Source: Streptomyces cacaoi (lineage in GTDB: Bacteria; Actinomycetota; Actinomycetes; Streptomycetales; Streptomycetaceae). From it: a stretch of DNA of 64,000 bases. The notes beneath the pieces were generated by a model. The model was not told the DNA's origin. It did no database searches and was given only the letters and a program-made list of their open reading frames with translations. Both the position numbers and the translations under genes were made by a program. Of the stretch, positions 44,600-58,196 are shown one piece after another. Numbering within the stretch: the stretch's first letter is position 1; every line of letters begins with the position of its first letter. The DNA is taken from NCBI RefSeq assembly GCF_006539165.1, contig NZ_BJMM01000004.1, positions 62,001-126,000 on the forward strand, in the 5' to 3' direction.

Positions 44600-45326
44600 C
44601 CGAGGCCAACGGCAACCACCCCGGCGGCGACGAGGCCGCCGGCTCCCTCCCCGCACAGCAGGAGCCGGGCGAGATCATCGGGGTCAGGCGCGGGATGTTC
44701 GGCGCGAACAACGGGGGCGACACCTCGGGTTACGGCGGGCTGGTGCGCACCGTCCGGCTGCCGGGCGCGTCCTCCAGGCCGTACGGCGGCTGGTTCGACG
44801 AGGTCGCCGACGAGCTGGAGGGGGCGCTGGAGGAACAGGGCTTCGTCCCGGAGAACGTCATCGACAAGACGGTCGTCGACCGCGGCGAGCTGACGTTCCA
44901 CATCCAGCGCGAGTTCCTGCCCGTGGCGGCGCGGACGCTGCGGGACGATCCGGCGCTCCGCTTCGAGCTGTGCACCGGCGTCAGCGGGGTGCACTTCCCC
45001 GAGGATCGGGGGCGCGAGCTGCACGCCGTCTACCACCTGCGATCGATCACCCACAACCGGCTGATCCGGCTGGAGGTCACCGCGCCGGACGCGGACCCGC
45101 ATGTGCCCTCGATCGTCGACGTGTACCCGACGAACGACTGGCACGAGCGCGAGACCTACGACTTCTTCGGCCTGATCTTCGACGGCCATCCGGCGCTGAC
45201 GCGGATCATGATGCCGGACGACTGGCAGGGCTTCCCGCAGCGCAAGGACTACCCGCTCGGCGGCATCCCCGTCGAGTACAAGGGCGCCCAGATTCCCGCT
45301 CCCGACCAGCGGAGGTCGTACTCCTG

Positions 45327-45327
<1 letters not shown>
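44596..45327 (+). CDS. nuoC: NADH-quinone oxidoreductase subunit C
   Basis: 243 aa. The 30-kDa subunit signature is [20 protein letters not shown], with the C-terminal [20 protein letters not shown]. The actinobacterial N-terminal extension of about 60 Gly/Glu-rich residues is present, including [20 protein letters not shown]. Its ATG overlaps the nuoB stop and its stop overlaps the nuoD start. It belongs to the peripheral arm and is separate from nuoD, not fused. Confidence 0.97.
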
Positions 45328-46663
<1,336 letters not shown>

Positions 46664-46667
<4 letters not shown>

Positions 46668-47419
46668 GCGGACAGCCGACCGAGGCCGTCGACATCGGCA
46701 TCCCGCAGATGCCCGCACCGGACTACCCCGCCGAGGTGCGCGAGCGCCTGGAGCGGGACGCCCGGGAGATCATCGGCCGCTACCCCGACAGCCGTTCGGC
46801 CCTGCTGCCGCTGCTGCACCTCGTGCAGGCGGAGGAGGGGTACGTCACCGCGACCGGCCAGCGGTTCTGTGCGGAGATGCTCGACCTGTCCACGGCTGAG
46901 GTGAACGGTGTCGCGACCTTCTACACGATGTACCGCCGCAAGCCCTCCGGCGACTACCAGGTCGGGGTGTGCACCAACACCCTGTGCGCGGTGATGGGCG
47001 GCGACGCCATCCACGAGCGGCTGCGCGACCACCTCGGCGTGGGCGACGGGGAGACGACGCCGGACGGCAAGGTCACCCTGGAGCACGTCGAGTGCAACGC
47101 GGCCTGCGACTTCGCGCCCGTCGTGATGGTCAACTGGGAGTTCTTCGACAACCAGACGCCGGAGAGCGCCTGCGCCCTCGTCGACGATCTGCGCGCCGGG
47201 CGGCAGGTGGCCCCCACCCGCGGGGCCCCGCTGTGCACCTTCCAGGAGACGGCGCGCATCCTCGCCGGCTTCCCCGACGAGCGGCGCGACGCCGTCGACG
47301 CCTCCGGCAGCGCCGGGCCCGCCTCGCTGGCCGGGCTGCGGCTGGCCAAGGGCGAGACCCCGCCCGGGCCCGGCGTCGTCTCGCCCCGCAGCGCAGCGGC
47401 CGACGAGGAGGGGGAGTGA
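46664..47419 (+). CDS. nuoE: NADH-quinone oxidoreductase subunit E
   Basis: 251 aa. The thioredoxin-like 2Fe-2S subunit has ligands in [14 protein letters not shown] and [16 protein letters not shown] (four cysteines). [15 protein letters not shown] is the family block. The C-terminus carries a Pro/Ala-rich extension of about 50 residues, [20 protein letters not shown], common in streptomycetes and absent from E. coli. It is coupled at both ends. Confidence 0.97.
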
Positions 47420-48807
47420 TGACGGTGGCGGCCGACAACGGCGGGGCCTCCCGCCGCGACGACGACGCCCGGCACGCGGCGGAGAAGCTGCTCCACCCGG
47501 TGCTCTCCGCGCACTGGGACGAGCCCGACTCCTACTCCCTGGACGCCTATCGGCGGCACGAGGGCTACGCGGCGGTGCCCAAGGCGCTGGCGATGGACCC
47601 CGACGACCTCATCGCCTACGTCAAGGAGGCCGGGCTGCGCGGGCGCGGCGGCGCGGGCTTCCCGACGGGCATGAAGTGGCAGTTCATCCCGCAGGGCGAC
47701 GGCAAGCCGCACTATCTCGTCGTCAACGCGGACGAGTCGGAACCGGGAACCTGCAAGGACATCCCCCTTCTCTTCGCCAATCCGCACGCCCTCATCGAGG
47801 GCATCATCATCGCCTGCCACGCCATCCGCTCCGCACACGCGTTCATCTATCTGCGCGGTGAGGTCGTGCCCGTGCTGCGCCGGCTGCACGAGGCCGTCCG
47901 CGAGGCGTACGCCGCCGGGTTCCTCGGCAAGGACGCGCTCGGGCCCGGCAAGGACCTGGAGCTGACCGTGCACGCCGGGGCGGGCGCGTACATCTGCGGT
48001 GAGGAGACCGCGCTGCTCGACTCGCTGGAGGGCCGCCGCGGGCAGCCCCGGCTGCGCCCCCCTTTCCCGGCCGTAGCCGGCCTGTACGCGTGTCCCACAG
48101 TGGTGAACAACGTCGAATCCATCGCGTCGGTTCCCGCGCTCGTGCTGCACGGCAAGGACTGGTTCCGCTCGATGGGCAGCGAGAAGTCGCCCGGCTTCAC
48201 GCTGTACTCGCTCAGCGGGCACGTCGCCAGGCCCGGCCAGTACGAGGGACCGCTCGGGCTCACCCTGCGCCAACTGCTGGAGATGAGCGGCGGGATGCGC
48301 CCCGGGCACCGGCTGAAGTTCTGGACGCCGGGCGGCTCGTCCACGCCGATGCTCACCGACGAACACCTGGACGTGCCGCTGGACTACGAGGGCGTCGGCG
48401 AGGCCGGCTCGATGCTCGGCACCAAGGCGCTCCAGTGCTTCGACGAGACGACCTGCGTCGTGCGGGCCGTCACCCGGTGGACCGAGTTCTACGCGCACGA
48501 GTCCTGCGGCAAGTGCACACCCTGCCGCGAAGGCACCTACTGGCTCGTCCAGTTGCTGCGCGACATCGACGCGGGCAAGGCGCACGCCGCCGATCTGGAG
48601 AAGATCGCGGACATCGCCGACAACATCAACGGCAAGTCCTTCTGCGCCCTGGGTGACGGGGCCGCAGCGCCGATCGCCTCCTCGCTGAAGTTCTTCCGCG
48701 AGGAGTACGAGGCCCATCTCTGCGGCCGCGGCTGCCCCTTCGACCCCGCGAAGTCCACCGCATGGGCCGACAAGCCGAACTCCGCTCACCTGGAGGTGAA
48801 CGCGTGA
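47419..48807 (+). CDS. nuoF: NADH-quinone oxidoreductase subunit F
   Basis: 462 aa. It binds NADH and FMN and the N3 4Fe-4S cluster. The NADH/FMN site is [18 protein letters not shown] and [15 protein letters not shown]. The cluster ligands are in [16 protein letters not shown] plus the downstream Cys in [16 protein letters not shown] 47419 is coupled to nuoE, and the end overlaps nuoG as GTGA. Confidence 0.98.
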   Translation: MTVAADNGGASRRDDDARHAAEKLLHPVLSAHWDEPDSYSLDAYRRHEGYAAVPKALAMDPDDLIAYVKEAGLRGRGGAGFPTGMKWQFIPQGDGKPHYLVVNADESEPGTCKDIPLLFANPHALIEGIIIACHAIRSAHAFIYLRGEVVPVLRRLHEAVREAYAAGFLGKDALGPGKDLELTVHAGAGAYICGEETALLDSLEGRRGQPRLRPPFPAVAGLYACPTVVNNVESIASVPALVLHGKDWFRSMGSEKSPGFTLYSLSGHVARPGQYEGPLGLTLRQLLEMSGGMRPGHRLKFWTPGGSSTPMLTDEHLDVPLDYEGVGEAGSMLGTKALQCFDETTCVVRAVTRWTEFYAHESCGKCTPCREGTYWLVQLLRDIDAGKAHAADLEKIADIADNINGKSFCALGDGAAAPIASSLKFFREEYEAHLCGRGCPFDPAKSTAWADKPNSAHLEVNA

Positions 48808-51332
48808 CCGTCACCACCCCTGCCTCCTCCGGCGGAGGCGAGGCGGCGGTGCCGCCGGAAGACCTGGTCTCGCTGACCATCGACGGAGCGCAGATCAGCG
48901 TGCCGAAGGGCACGCTCGTCATCCGCGCCGCCGAACAGCTCGGCATCGAGATCCCGCGCTTCTGCGACCACCCGCTCCTCGACCCGGCCGGCGCCTGCCG
49001 CCAGTGCATCGTCGAAGTCGAGGGCCAGCGCAAGCCGATGGCCTCCTGCACCATCCAGTGCACCGACGGCATGGTGGTGCGCACCCATCTGACCTCGGAC
49101 GTGGCGAGCAAGGCCCAGCGCGGGGTGATGGAGCTGCTGCTCATCAACCACCCGCTGGACTGCCCCGTCTGCGACAAGGGCGGCGAGTGCCCGTTGCAGA
49201 ACCAGGCCATGTCGCACGGCGACGCCGACTCGCGCTTCGAGGGCAAGAAGCGCACCTACGAGAAGCCCGTCGCCATCTCCCAGCAGGTGCTGCTGGACCG
49301 CGAGCGGTGTGTGCTGTGCGCGCGCTGCACCCGGTTCTCCGAGCAGATCGCCGGGGACCCGATGATCGACCTGATCGAGCGCGGCGCGCTCCAGCAGGTC
49401 GGCACCGGCGAGGGCGATCCGTTCGAGTCGTACTTCTCCGGCAACACCATCCAGATCTGCCCGGTGGGCGCCCTCACCTCGGCCGCCTACCGGTTCCGCT
49501 CCCGCCCCTTCGACCTCGTCTCCTCGCCGTCGGTGTGCGAGCACTGCTCCGGTGGCTGCGCGGTCCGCACCGACCACCGGCGCGGCAAGGTGATGCGCCG
49601 GATGGCCGCCGAGGACCCGCAGGTCAACGAGGAGTGGATCTGCGACAAGGGCCGCTTCGCGTTCCGCTACGCGCAGCGGCCCGACCGGTTCACCGGCCCC
49701 CAGGTACGCGGCGACGACGGACAGTTGCGGCCCGCGAGCTGGCCCGAGGCGCTGGCCGCTGCGGCCCGCGGCCTCGCGCCCGCGCGCGGCCGGGCCGGGG
49801 TGCTCACCGGCGGCCGGATCACCGTCGAGGACGCCTACGCCTACGCGAAGTTCGCACGGGTCGCGCTGCGCACCAACGACATCGACTTCCGCGCCCGGCA
49901 CCACTCCGCCGAGGAGGCCGACTTCCTCGCCGCGCACATCGCCGGCCACGGCCTGGACCTGGACGGCAACGGCGCCGGCGGCCGGGGAGCGGCGGTCAGC
50001 TACTCCGCGCTGGAGGCGGCCCCGGCCGTGCTGCTCGTCGGCTTCGAGGCCGAGGAGGAGGCGCCGGGGGTCTTCCTGCGGCTGCGCAAGGCGTGGCGCA
50101 AGCACGGCCAGCGCACCTTCGCGCTCGCCACGCACGCCACCCGGGGCCTGGAGAAGGCGGGCGGCACCCTGCTGCCGGCCGCGCCCGGCACCGAGACGGA
50201 CTGGCTGGACGCGCTGGCCGGCGGTGTCGGCCTGGACGCGGTCGGGGAGCGGGCCGCCGAGGCGCTGCGTGCCGAGGGCTCGGTGATCGTCGTCGGGGAG
50301 CGGCTCGCCGCCGTGCCGGGCGGCTTCACCGCCGTCGTGCGCACGGCGACGGCCACCGGCGCCCGGCTGGTGTGGGTGCCGCGCCGGGCCGGCGAGCGGG
50401 GCGCGATCGAGGCCGGGGCGCTGCCGGGGCTGCTGCCCGGGGCGCGGCCGGCGGACGACGGGCGGGCCCGCGAGGAGGTCGCCAGGGCCTGGGGCGTGGC
50501 CGAACTGCCGTCCGCTCCGGGCCGGGACACCTCGCAGATCATCGAGGCGGCGGTGGCCGGCGAGCTGTCCGCGCTCGTCGTCGGCGGTGTGGGCGTCGAG
50601 GACCTGCCCGACCCGCGGCGGGCCGAGGAGGCGCTGCGTGCCGTGGACTTCGTCGTCAGCCTGGAGCTGCGGCCCAGCGCGGTGACCGCGCACGCGGACG
50701 TGGTGCTGCCGGTCTCCGCGGTGGCCGAGAAGGCCGGCACCTTCCTCAACTGGGAGGGCCGCGCGCGGATGTTCGAGCCGGCGCTGCGCCCGGCGCAGAT
50801 GACCCGCCGGCACGTCCAGCCCGACACCCGGGTGCTGCACATGCTCGCCGACGCGCTCGACGTCCACCTCGGGCTGCCCGATGTGCGCACGGTGCGCGGC
50901 GAGCTGGACCGGCTCGGGTACTGGGCCGGCTCACCGGCGGCCTTCCCCGTCACCGTCGGCCGGCAGCTGCCGCAGCCCGGCGCCGGTGAGGCCGTGCTGG
51001 CCGGGCACCGGCTGCTGCTGGACCGCGGCCGGCTCCAGGAGGGCGACGAGGCGCTGGCCGGCACCCGGCATCCGGCGCTCGCCCGGCTGTCCGCCGCGAC
51101 GGCCGCCGAGGCGGGCGTCGCGGACGGCGAACTGCTCACCGTCAGCGGCCCGTCGGGCCGGGTGCGGCTGCCGCTGCGGATCACCGAGATGCCGGACCGG
51201 GTGGTGTGGCTGCCGCTGAACTCCGTCGGTGACGGCGTCACCGCCGACACCGGGGCCCGGGTGGGCGATCTGGTGCGTATCGCGAGCAGCGCCGCCGAAC
51301 CGCAGGAGACCACCGAGGAGGTGGGCGCGTGA
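48804..51332 (+). CDS. nuoG: NADH-quinone oxidoreductase subunit G
   Basis: 842 aa. The N-terminal ferredoxin-like domain has the 2Fe-2S ligands in [21 protein letters not shown] His-Cys-rich segment ([18 protein letters not shown]) and [13 protein letters not shown] follow. The molybdopterin-oxidoreductase-like half begins with [19 protein letters not shown]. The C-terminal half is Ala/Gly-rich and divergent, as usual for this subunit. GTG 48804 overlaps nuoF. Confidence 0.97.
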   Translation: MTVTTPASSGGGEAAVPPEDLVSLTIDGAQISVPKGTLVIRAAEQLGIEIPRFCDHPLLDPAGACRQCIVEVEGQRKPMASCTIQCTDGMVVRTHLTSDVASKAQRGVMELLLINHPLDCPVCDKGGECPLQNQAMSHGDADSRFEGKKRTYEKPVAISQQVLLDRERCVLCARCTRFSEQIAGDPMIDLIERGALQQVGTGEGDPFESYFSGNTIQICPVGALTSAAYRFRSRPFDLVSSPSVCEHCSGGCAVRTDHRRGKVMRRMAAEDPQVNEEWICDKGRFAFRYAQRPDRFTGPQVRGDDGQLRPASWPEALAAAARGLAPARGRAGVLTGGRITVEDAYAYAKFARVALRTNDIDFRARHHSAEEADFLAAHIAGHGLDLDGNGAGGRGAAVSYSALEAAPAVLLVGFEAEEEAPGVFLRLRKAWRKHGQRTFALATHATRGLEKAGGTLLPAAPGTETDWLDALAGGVGLDAVGERAAEALRAEGSVIVVGERLAAVPGGFTAVVRTATATGARLVWVPRRAGERGAIEAGALPGLLPGARPADDGRAREEVARAWGVAELPSAPGRDTSQIIEAAVAGELSALVVGGVGVEDLPDPRRAEEALRAVDFVVSLELRPSAVTAHADVVLPVSAVAEKAGTFLNWEGRARMFEPALRPAQMTRRHVQPDTRVLHMLADALDVHLGLPDVRTVRGELDRLGYWAGSPAAFPVTVGRQLPQPGAGEAVLAGHRLLLDRGRLQEGDEALAGTRHPALARLSAATAAEAGVADGELLTVSGPSGRVRLPLRITEMPDRVVWLPLNSVGDGVTADTGARVGDLVRIASSAAEPQETTEEVGA

Positions 51333-52693
51333 ACGCCGCCCTGGGGCAGCTCGCCGCCGAGGATCTGTCCGTGTTCGGCACGGACCCGTGGTGGCTGATC
51401 GCGATCAAGGCCGTCTTCTGCTTCGCCTTCCTGATGGGCACGGTGATCCTCTCCATCGTCATGGAGCGGAAGATCGTCGGCTGGATGCAGCTGCGCATCG
51501 GCCCCAACCGGCACGGCCCCTGGGGGATGCTCCAGTCGCTGGCCGACGCCATCAAGCTGATGCTCAAGGAAGACATCGTCGTCAAGGGCAGCGACAAGTT
51601 CGTCTATCTGCTCGCCCCGATCGTCGGTGCGGTGCCCGCCTTCATGGCGATCGCGGTCATCCCGTTCGGCCCGGCGGGCAACGAGATCTCGGTCTTCGGG
51701 ACGCGGACGGCGATGCAGCTCACCGACATGCCCGTCGCGGTCCTCTACATCCTGGCCACCTCGTCCATCGCCGCGTACGGCGTGGTGCTGGCCGGCTGGT
51801 CGTCGGGTTCGACGTACCCGCTGCTGGGCGGCGTGCGGGCCACGGCCCAGGTGATCAGCTACGAGATCGCGATGGGCCTGAGCCTGGCCGCGGTCTTCCT
51901 CTACTCCGGGTCCATGTCGACCTCGGCGATCGTCGGTGAGCAGGCGAGCGGCTGGTTCGCCTGGCTGCTGCCGGTCTCCTTCCTGATCTACCTCGTCTCG
52001 ATGGTCGGCGAGGCGCACCGCGCGCCGTTCGACATGCCGGAGTCCGAGGGCGACCTGGTCGCGGGCTTCCAGACGGAGTACAGCTCCATCAAGTTCGCGA
52101 TGTTCATGCTCACCGAGTACATCCACGTGGTGACCGTCTCGGCGCTGGGCGTGACCCTGTTCCTGGGCGGCTGGCGGGCGCCCGCGCCGATCTCCACCGT
52201 GTGGGCGGGCGCCAACCACGGCTGGTGGCCGCTGCTGTGGTTCTCCGCGAAGCTCGCCGTGCTCATCTTCTTCTTCATCTGGATCCGCGGCACCCTGCCC
52301 CGGGTGCGCTACGACCAGTTCATGAAGCTGGGCTGGAAGGTGCTCATCCCGATCGCGCTGGTGTGGCTGATGCTCGTCGCCACCGTCCGCGCGATGCGCA
52401 ACGAGGGATGGAACTACAGCGAGGTCGTCTACTGGGTCGCCGGCGTCGTGCTGGCGCTGCTGCTGATCACCTTCCTCGTGGATTCCTTCCGCGGCCGCAA
52501 GGAGGAGCCGGACGACCCCGGGGGCGCGGCCGCCGACCAGCCGTTCGACCCGATGGCGGGCGGCTTCCCGGTGCCCCCGCTGCCCGGCCAGACGCTGCCA
52601 CCCGTACCCCGGCGGCCCTCGCGCGCCGGCCGCGGGCGGGAGCCGGTCGGCGCCGGAACCAGCGAAGGAACGAGCGAGAGGGAGGGGGCCTGA
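51329..52693 (+). CDS. nuoH: NADH-quinone oxidoreductase subunit H
   Basis: 454 aa, eight or more helices. Signatures are [20 protein letters not shown] and [20 protein letters not shown], which lines the quinone channel, and [18 protein letters not shown]. The C-terminal 70 residues are a Pro/Gly/Arg-rich cytoplasmic tail not found in E. coli. GTG 51329 overlaps nuoG; nuoI follows after 2 bp. Confidence 0.98.
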   Translation: MNAALGQLAAEDLSVFGTDPWWLIAIKAVFCFAFLMGTVILSIVMERKIVGWMQLRIGPNRHGPWGMLQSLADAIKLMLKEDIVVKGSDKFVYLLAPIVGAVPAFMAIAVIPFGPAGNEISVFGTRTAMQLTDMPVAVLYILATSSIAAYGVVLAGWSSGSTYPLLGGVRATAQVISYEIAMGLSLAAVFLYSGSMSTSAIVGEQASGWFAWLLPVSFLIYLVSMVGEAHRAPFDMPESEGDLVAGFQTEYSSIKFAMFMLTEYIHVVTVSALGVTLFLGGWRAPAPISTVWAGANHGWWPLLWFSAKLAVLIFFFIWIRGTLPRVRYDQFMKLGWKVLIPIALVWLMLVATVRAMRNEGWNYSEVVYWVAGVVLALLLITFLVDSFRGRKEEPDDPGGAAADQPFDPMAGGFPVPPLPGQTLPPVPRRPSRAGRGREPVGAGTSEGTSEREGA

Positions 52694-52695
52694 CA

Positions 52696-53367
52696 ATGCC
52701 CGAGAACCCCGTGGCCGGCTTCGGCTTGACCTTCAAGGACATGTTCAAGAAGCGGCTGACCGAGCAGTACCCCGAGCACAAGAAGCCCACGGCGCCCCGC
52801 TTCCACGGCCGTCACCAGCTCAACCGGCACCCCGACGGGCTGGAGAAGTGCGTCGGCTGCGAACTGTGCGCCTGGGCCTGCCCGGCCGACGCCATCTACG
52901 TCGAGGGCGCGGACAACACCGAGGAGGAGCGCTACTCGCCCGGCGAGCGCTACGGCCGCGTCTACCAGATCAACTATCTGCGCTGCATCCTGTGCGGCCT
53001 GTGCATCGAGGCGTGCCCCACCAGGGCGCTGACGATGACGAACGAGTACGAACTGGCCGACTCCAGCCGCGACTCGCTGATCTACACCAAGGAGCAGCTC
53101 CTCGCCGGCCTGGAGGAGGGCATGGTCGACTCCCCGCACGCCATCTATCCGGGCATGACGGAGAAGGACTACTACCGGGGCCTGGTCACCGAGGCGGCGC
53201 CGGGCACCGTGCCGCAGACCCCGCGGGACACCGAGGACCCGCAGGAGTCCGCCGCCACGTTCGGCCCGGAGGAGCCCGCCGCCTCCGCGGCCGCCACCGC
53301 GCGTTCCGCGGCCGGCGGCGACATGACGCACGGTGTCGAGACCGGCAGCGGGGAGGGCGAGCGGTGA
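52696..53367 (+). CDS. nuoI: NADH-quinone oxidoreductase subunit I
   Basis: 223 aa. It has two 4Fe-4S ferredoxin motifs, [12 protein letters not shown] and [12 protein letters not shown], carrying clusters N6a and N6b. The conserved part ends near [12 protein letters not shown]. The remaining 50 residues are an Ala/Glu-rich tail typical of actinobacteria. GGAGGGGG lies upstream of ATG 52696, and the end overlaps nuoJ as GTGA. Confidence 0.98.
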   Translation: MPENPVAGFGLTFKDMFKKRLTEQYPEHKKPTAPRFHGRHQLNRHPDGLEKCVGCELCAWACPADAIYVEGADNTEEERYSPGERYGRVYQINYLRCILCGLCIEACPTRALTMTNEYELADSSRDSLIYTKEQLLAGLEEGMVDSPHAIYPGMTEKDYYRGLVTEAAPGTVPQTPRDTEDPQESAATFGPEEPAASAAATARSAAGGDMTHGVETGSGEGER

Positions 53368-54290
53368 ACCCCACGCAACTGGCCGTCGCGGCCACGTCGA
53401 CGGGGGAGGCCGTGCAGTTCTGGGTGCTCGGCACCGTCGCCGTGCTCGGCGGGCTCGGCACGGTCCTGATCCGCCGCGCGGTGCACAGCGCGCTCTGCCT
53501 CGCCGGCACCATGATCATCCTGGCGATGTTCTACCTCGCCAACGGCGCCTACTTCCTCGGCGTCGTACAGATCGTCGTCTACACCGGCGCGGTCATGATG
53601 CTGTTCCTGTTCGTGCTGATGCTCGTCGGCGTCAGCGCGGCCGACTCCCTCAAGGAGACGCTCAAGGGCCAGCGCTGGCTGGCCGCCTGCTGTGCGCTGG
53701 GCCTCGGCATCCTGCTGATCACCGGCATCGGCCAGGCGTCGGTCGGCAGCTTCACCGGGCTCGGCGCCGCCAACGCCGGCGGCAACGTCCCGGCGCTGGC
53801 GGAGCTGCTGTTCACCAAGTACGTCGTCGCCTTCGAGGTGATCGGCGCGCTGCTGACGGTCGCCGCCGTCGGTGCCACGCTGCTCACCCACCGCGAGCGG
53901 GTGGAGAAGAGCAAGTCGCAGCGTGAGCAGGCCGAGGAGCGGGTGCGCGCGGGCAAGCAGCTGCCCCCGCTGCCGGCGCCCGGCGTCTACGCCCGGCACA
54001 ACGCCGTCGACCGGCCGGGGCTGCTGCCCGACGGCACCCCGGCCGAGTCCAGCGTCAGCCACACCCTGCGCAGCCGTGGCCAGATCCGCGAGGTCAGCGC
54101 CGAACAGATGGCCTCCCTCGCGGCGTTGGAGCAGCGCACCGCCGAGTACCACGGGCAGCCCTCGCCGCGCCGCGGTCCGGCGGAGCCGAGCAGGCGGGCG
54201 ATCGAGCGTGCCCGGCCGCAGGACGCCGGGGAGGAGCCCGCGGACGGCGACGGCGGGCGTGACAGCGAGCGCGAGGAGGCCGCCAAGTGA
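53364..54290 (+). CDS. nuoJ: NADH-quinone oxidoreductase subunit J
   Basis: 308 aa, longer than the 184 aa of E. coli. Five helices lie in the first 180 residues, including the pi-bulge helix region [21 protein letters not shown] charged hydrophilic tail of about 130 residues follows ([20 protein letters not shown] and onward), probably cytoplasmic. GTG 53364 overlaps nuoI, and the end overlaps nuoK. Confidence 0.96.
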   Translation: MNPTQLAVAATSTGEAVQFWVLGTVAVLGGLGTVLIRRAVHSALCLAGTMIILAMFYLANGAYFLGVVQIVVYTGAVMMLFLFVLMLVGVSAADSLKETLKGQRWLAACCALGLGILLITGIGQASVGSFTGLGAANAGGNVPALAELLFTKYVVAFEVIGALLTVAAVGATLLTHRERVEKSKSQREQAEERVRAGKQLPPLPAPGVYARHNAVDRPGLLPDGTPAESSVSHTLRSRGQIREVSAEQMASLAALEQRTAEYHGQPSPRRGPAEPSRRAIERARPQDAGEEPADGDGGRDSEREEAAK

Positions 54291-54586
54291 GCCCCGCCAA
54301 CTACGTCTATCTGGCAGCCCTGTTGTTCACCATCGGCGCCGCGGGTGTGCTGCTGCGGCGCAACGCGATCGTCGTGTTCATGTGCGTCGAGCTGATGCTG
54401 AACGCGGCCAACCTCACGCTGATCGCCTTCTCCCGGATGCACGGCAACCTCGACGGCCAGATCATGGCGTTCTTCGTCATGGTCGTCGCCGCCGCCGAGG
54501 TCGTGGTGGGCCTGGCGATCATCGTCATGCTCTACCGCTCCCGTCATTCGGCCTCGGTCGACGACGCCAACCTGATGAAGCTCTGA
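54287..54586 (+). CDS. nuoK: NADH-quinone oxidoreductase subunit K
   Basis: 99 aa, three helices. Membrane glutamates in proton transfer lie in [20 protein letters not shown] and [21 protein letters not shown] 54287 overlaps nuoJ; nuoL follows after 13 bp. Normal size for the subunit. Confidence 0.97.
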   Translation: MSPANYVYLAALLFTIGAAGVLLRRNAIVVFMCVELMLNAANLTLIAFSRMHGNLDGQIMAFFVMVVAAAEVVVGLAIIVMLYRSRHSASVDDANLMKL

Positions 54587-54599
54587 GGGGTACGGACCA

Positions 54600-56546
54600 G
54601 TGGAGTCATTGATCGGAGTGCTCGTCGGTGCGCCCCTGCTGGGCGCGGCCGTGCTGTTGTGCGGAGGGAAGGCGCTGGACCGGGCCGGGCACTGGCTCGG
54701 CACCCTGCTGGCTGCCGCGTCGTTCGTGGTCGGCGCGGTGCTCTTCTTCGGCATGCTCGGCCGCGCCGGCGACGACAGGGCGATGCACTCGCACCTGTGG
54801 TCGTGGATCCCGGTGGACGGTTTCCGCGCCGATGTGGCCTTCCAGCTCGACCAGTTGTCCATGACGTTCGTGCTGCTGATCACCGGCGTGGGCACGCTCA
54901 TCCACGTCTATTCGATCGGCTACATGGAGCACGACGAGCGGCGCCGCCGCTTCTTCGGCTATCTGAACCTGTTCCTCGCGGCGATGCTGCTGCTCGTCCT
55001 GGCCGACAACTTCCTGCTGCTGTACGTCGGCTGGGAGGGCGTGGGCCTCGCCTCCTATCTGCTGATCGGCTTCTGGCAGCACAAGCCCAGCGCGGCCACG
55101 GCGGCGAAGAAGGCGTTCCTCGTCAACCGGGTCGGCGACGCCGGGCTGGCCATCGCCATCTTTTTGATGTTCACCACGTTCGGCAGCTTCGCGTTCGCGC
55201 CCGTGCTGGCGAACGCCGGGGACGCGAGCGAGGGCAAGCTGACGGCCATCGGCCTGATGCTGCTGCTGGCGGCCTGCGGCAAGTCGGCCCAGGTGCCGCT
55301 CCAGTCCTGGCTGGGCGACGCGATGGAGGGCCCGACGCCCGTCTCCGCGCTCATCCACGCGGCGACGATGGTGACCGCCGGGGTCTATCTGATCACCCGC
55401 TCCGGCGCGATCTTCAACGGTGCCCCGGACGCCCAGCTGGCGGTGGTCGTCGTCGGCGCGGTCACGCTGCTGTTCGGTGCGATCGTCGGGTGTGCGAAGG
55501 ACGACATCAAGAAGGCGCTGGCCGGTTCGACGATGTCGCAGATCGGCTACATGATCCTGGCCGCCGGACTGGGCCCGGTGGGCTACGCGTTCGCCATCAT
55601 GCACCTGGTCACCCACGGCTTCTTCAAGGCCGGGCTGTTCCTGGGCGCCGGCTCGGTGATGCACGGCATGAACGACGAGGTCGACATGCGCCGCTACGGC
55701 GGGCTGCGCAAGTACATGCCGGTCACGTTCGTCACCTTCGGCCTCGGCTATCTGGCGATCATCGGTTTCCCCGGCCTGTCCGGCTTCTTCTCCAAGGACC
55801 AGATCATCGAGGCGGCCTTCGGCAAGGGCGGCACCCAGGGCTGGATCCTGGGCGGCGTGGCCCTGCTGGGCGCGGCCATCACCGCGTACTACATGACGCG
55901 GGTGATGATCATGACCTTCTTCGGCGAGGAGCGCTGGCGCACCGAGCGCACCCCCTCGCCGGACCGGCCCGATGTGGAGCCGGCGGCCTCGGTGCGCGGC
56001 GAGCACGCGGAGCCCCACCCCCATGAGTCCCCGGGCGTCATGACGATCCCCATGATCGTGCTGGCCATCGGCTCGGTCGCCGCGGGTGCCGTCTTCAAGC
56101 TGGGCGACTCCTTCGTGAACTGGCTGGAGCCCGTCACGCAGTTCGAGCACGGGCATCCGCCGGTGTCCGCCACGGTGGTCACCACGGCGACGATCGTCGC
56201 GCTGGTCATCGGCGTCGGCGCGGCCTGGCTCCAGTACGGGCGCCGCCCCGTGCCGGCCGTGGCCCCGCGCGGCAATCTGCTCACCCGGGCCGCCCGGCGT
56301 GATCTGCTCCAGGACGACTTCAACCACGCCGTGCTGGTCACCGGCGGCACGCATCTGACCCGCAGTCTCGTCTACACCGACAACAAGGTCGTGGACGGCG
56401 CGGTGAACGGTACGGCGGCCGCCTTCGGCGGGCTGTCCGGGCGGCTGCGCCGGGTCCAGAACGGGTTCGCGCGCACCTACGCGGTCTCGATGTTCGGCGG
56501 CGCGGCGGTGCTGATCGCCGCCACCTTGCTGATGAGGGCGGTCTGA
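54600..56546 (+). CDS. nuoL: NADH-quinone oxidoreductase subunit L
   Basis: 648 aa antiporter-like proton-pumping subunit. Conserved parts are [60 protein letters not shown] and the C-terminal lateral-helix region. A His/Pro/Glu-rich loop ([14 protein letters not shown]) sits near residue 475. GTG 54600 is preceded by GAGGGG. Confidence 0.97.
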   Translation: MESLIGVLVGAPLLGAAVLLCGGKALDRAGHWLGTLLAAASFVVGAVLFFGMLGRAGDDRAMHSHLWSWIPVDGFRADVAFQLDQLSMTFVLLITGVGTLIHVYSIGYMEHDERRRRFFGYLNLFLAAMLLLVLADNFLLLYVGWEGVGLASYLLIGFWQHKPSAATAAKKAFLVNRVGDAGLAIAIFLMFTTFGSFAFAPVLANAGDASEGKLTAIGLMLLLAACGKSAQVPLQSWLGDAMEGPTPVSALIHAATMVTAGVYLITRSGAIFNGAPDAQLAVVVVGAVTLLFGAIVGCAKDDIKKALAGSTMSQIGYMILAAGLGPVGYAFAIMHLVTHGFFKAGLFLGAGSVMHGMNDEVDMRRYGGLRKYMPVTFVTFGLGYLAIIGFPGLSGFFSKDQIIEAAFGKGGTQGWILGGVALLGAAITAYYMTRVMIMTFFGEERWRTERTPSPDRPDVEPAASVRGEHAEPHPHESPGVMTIPMIVLAIGSVAAGAVFKLGDSFVNWLEPVTQFEHGHPPVSATVVTTATIVALVIGVGAAWLQYGRRPVPAVAPRGNLLTRAARRDLLQDDFNHAVLVTGGTHLTRSLVYTDNKVVDGAVNGTAAAFGGLSGRLRRVQNGFARTYAVSMFGGAAVLIAATLLMRAV

Positions 56547-56549
56547 GAC

Positions 56550-58196
56550 ATGTCATTTCCTCTGCTGACGGTCACGGCGGCGCTGCCCGCCGTCGGCGCG
56601 GTCGCCACGGCGGCCGTCCCGGCGGCACGGCGCACCGCGGCCAAGTGGTCGGCGCTGCTGTTCTCGCTGGCCACACTGGTGCTCGCCGCCGTGGTGCTGG
56701 CCCGCTTCGACCCGGACGGCGGGCGCTACCAACTGACCGAATCGCACGCCTGGATCGCCGACTTCGGGGTCCGCTACGAACTCGGGGTGGACGGCATCGG
56801 CGCGGTGATGATCGCGCTGACGGCGCTGCTCATCCCCTTCGTCGTCGCCGCCGGCTGGCACGACGCCGACCCCGGCGAGGAGCGCCCCTCCTCCCGGTGG
56901 CGCCCCACCCAGGGCTTCTTCGCGCTGATCCTGGCCGTCGAGGCGATGGTGATCGTCTCCTTCGCGGCCACGGACGTCTTCCTCTTCTACATCTTCTTCG
57001 AGGCCATGCTCATCCCGATGTACTTCCTCATCGGAGGCTTCGGGGACCGGGCGCACGCCGCCGGGGAGGACGAGGGCGCCAAGCAGCGCTCCTACGCCGC
57101 GGTGAAGTTCCTGCTGTACAACCTCGCCGGCGGGCTGATCATGCTGGCCGCCGTCGTCGGGCTGTACGCCGTCACCGCCGACCAGCTCGGCACCGGGACG
57201 TTCTCGCTCCAGCAGATCGCCGAGGCGCGCTCCTCCGGCGAGCTGACGATGGCCACCACCACCGAACGCCTGCTGTTCCTCGGCTTCTTCGTCGCCTTCG
57301 CGATCAAGGCGCCGCTGTGGCCGGTGCACACCTGGCTGCCCAACGCGATGGGCGAGGCGACGGCCCCGGTGGCGGTGCTCATCACGGCGGTCGTCGACAA
57401 GGTGGGCACCTTCGCGATGCTCCGCTTCTGTCTGGGCCTGTTCCCCGGCGCCAGCGACTGGGCGACGCCGGTGGTGATCGCGCTCGCGCTGGTCAGCATC
57501 CTGTACGGGGCGCTGCTCGCGGTCGGCCAGCGGGACATCAAGCGGCTGGTGGCCTACGCGTCGATCTCCCACTTCGGCTTCATCATCCTGGGCATCTTCG
57601 CGATGACGAGCCAGGGCCAGGGCGGCGCGACGCTGTACATGGTCTTCCACGGCATCTCGACGGCCGCGCTGATGCTCGTCGCCGGCTTCCTCATCTCGCG
57701 CCGCGGCTCGCGTCTGATCGCGGACTTCGGCGGGGTGCAGAAGGTGGCGCCGGTGCTGGCCGGGACCTTCCTGGTGGGCGGCCTGGCCACGCTCTCGCTG
57801 CCGGGGCTCGCGCCGTTCGTCAGCGAATTCCTCGTCCTGGTGGGCACGTTCAGCCGCTATCCGGTCGCGGGCATCGTGGCGACGGCGGGCATCATCCTGG
57901 CCGCGCTGTACGTGCTGCTGCTCTACCAGCGCACCATGACGGGCCCCGTCAAGCGCCCGGAGATCGAGAAGATGCCGGATCTGCGGGCGCGGGAGCTGGC
58001 CGTCGCGGTGCCGCTGGTCGCGCTGCTGGTCGTCCTCGGGCTCTTCCCGAAGCCGCTCACCGAGATCGTGAACCCGGCGGTGGAACACACCATGTCGGAT
58101 GTGAAGAAGACGGACCCGAAGCCGCAGCGACCGGTCGCCGAGCACGGCTGGTTCGACTACAAGCCGGCTCGGCACAGCGGAGGTGAGCACGAGTGA
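56550..58196 (+). CDS. nuoM: NADH-quinone oxidoreductase subunit M
   Basis: 548 aa antiporter-like subunit. FLFYIFFEAMLIPMYFLIGG carries the key membrane Glu. AIKAPLWPVHTWLPNAMGEA and LVAYASISHFGFIILGIFAM are the NuoM/Mrp blocks. A C-terminal tail of about 30 residues is charged. ATG 56550 is 3 bp after the nuoL stop, and it overlaps nuoN as GTGA. Confidence 0.97.
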   Translation: MSFPLLTVTAALPAVGAVATAAVPAARRTAAKWSALLFSLATLVLAAVVLARFDPDGGRYQLTESHAWIADFGVRYELGVDGIGAVMIALTALLIPFVVAAGWHDADPGEERPSSRWRPTQGFFALILAVEAMVIVSFAATDVFLFYIFFEAMLIPMYFLIGGFGDRAHAAGEDEGAKQRSYAAVKFLLYNLAGGLIMLAAVVGLYAVTADQLGTGTFSLQQIAEARSSGELTMATTTERLLFLGFFVAFAIKAPLWPVHTWLPNAMGEATAPVAVLITAVVDKVGTFAMLRFCLGLFPGASDWATPVVIALALVSILYGALLAVGQRDIKRLVAYASISHFGFIILGIFAMTSQGQGGATLYMVFHGISTAALMLVAGFLISRRGSRLIADFGGVQKVAPVLAGTFLVGGLATLSLPGLAPFVSEFLVLVGTFSRYPVAGIVATAGIILAALYVLLLYQRTMTGPVKRPEIEKMPDLRARELAVAVPLVALLVVLGLFPKPLTEIVNPAVEHTMSDVKKTDPKPQRPVAEHGWFDYKPARHSGGEHE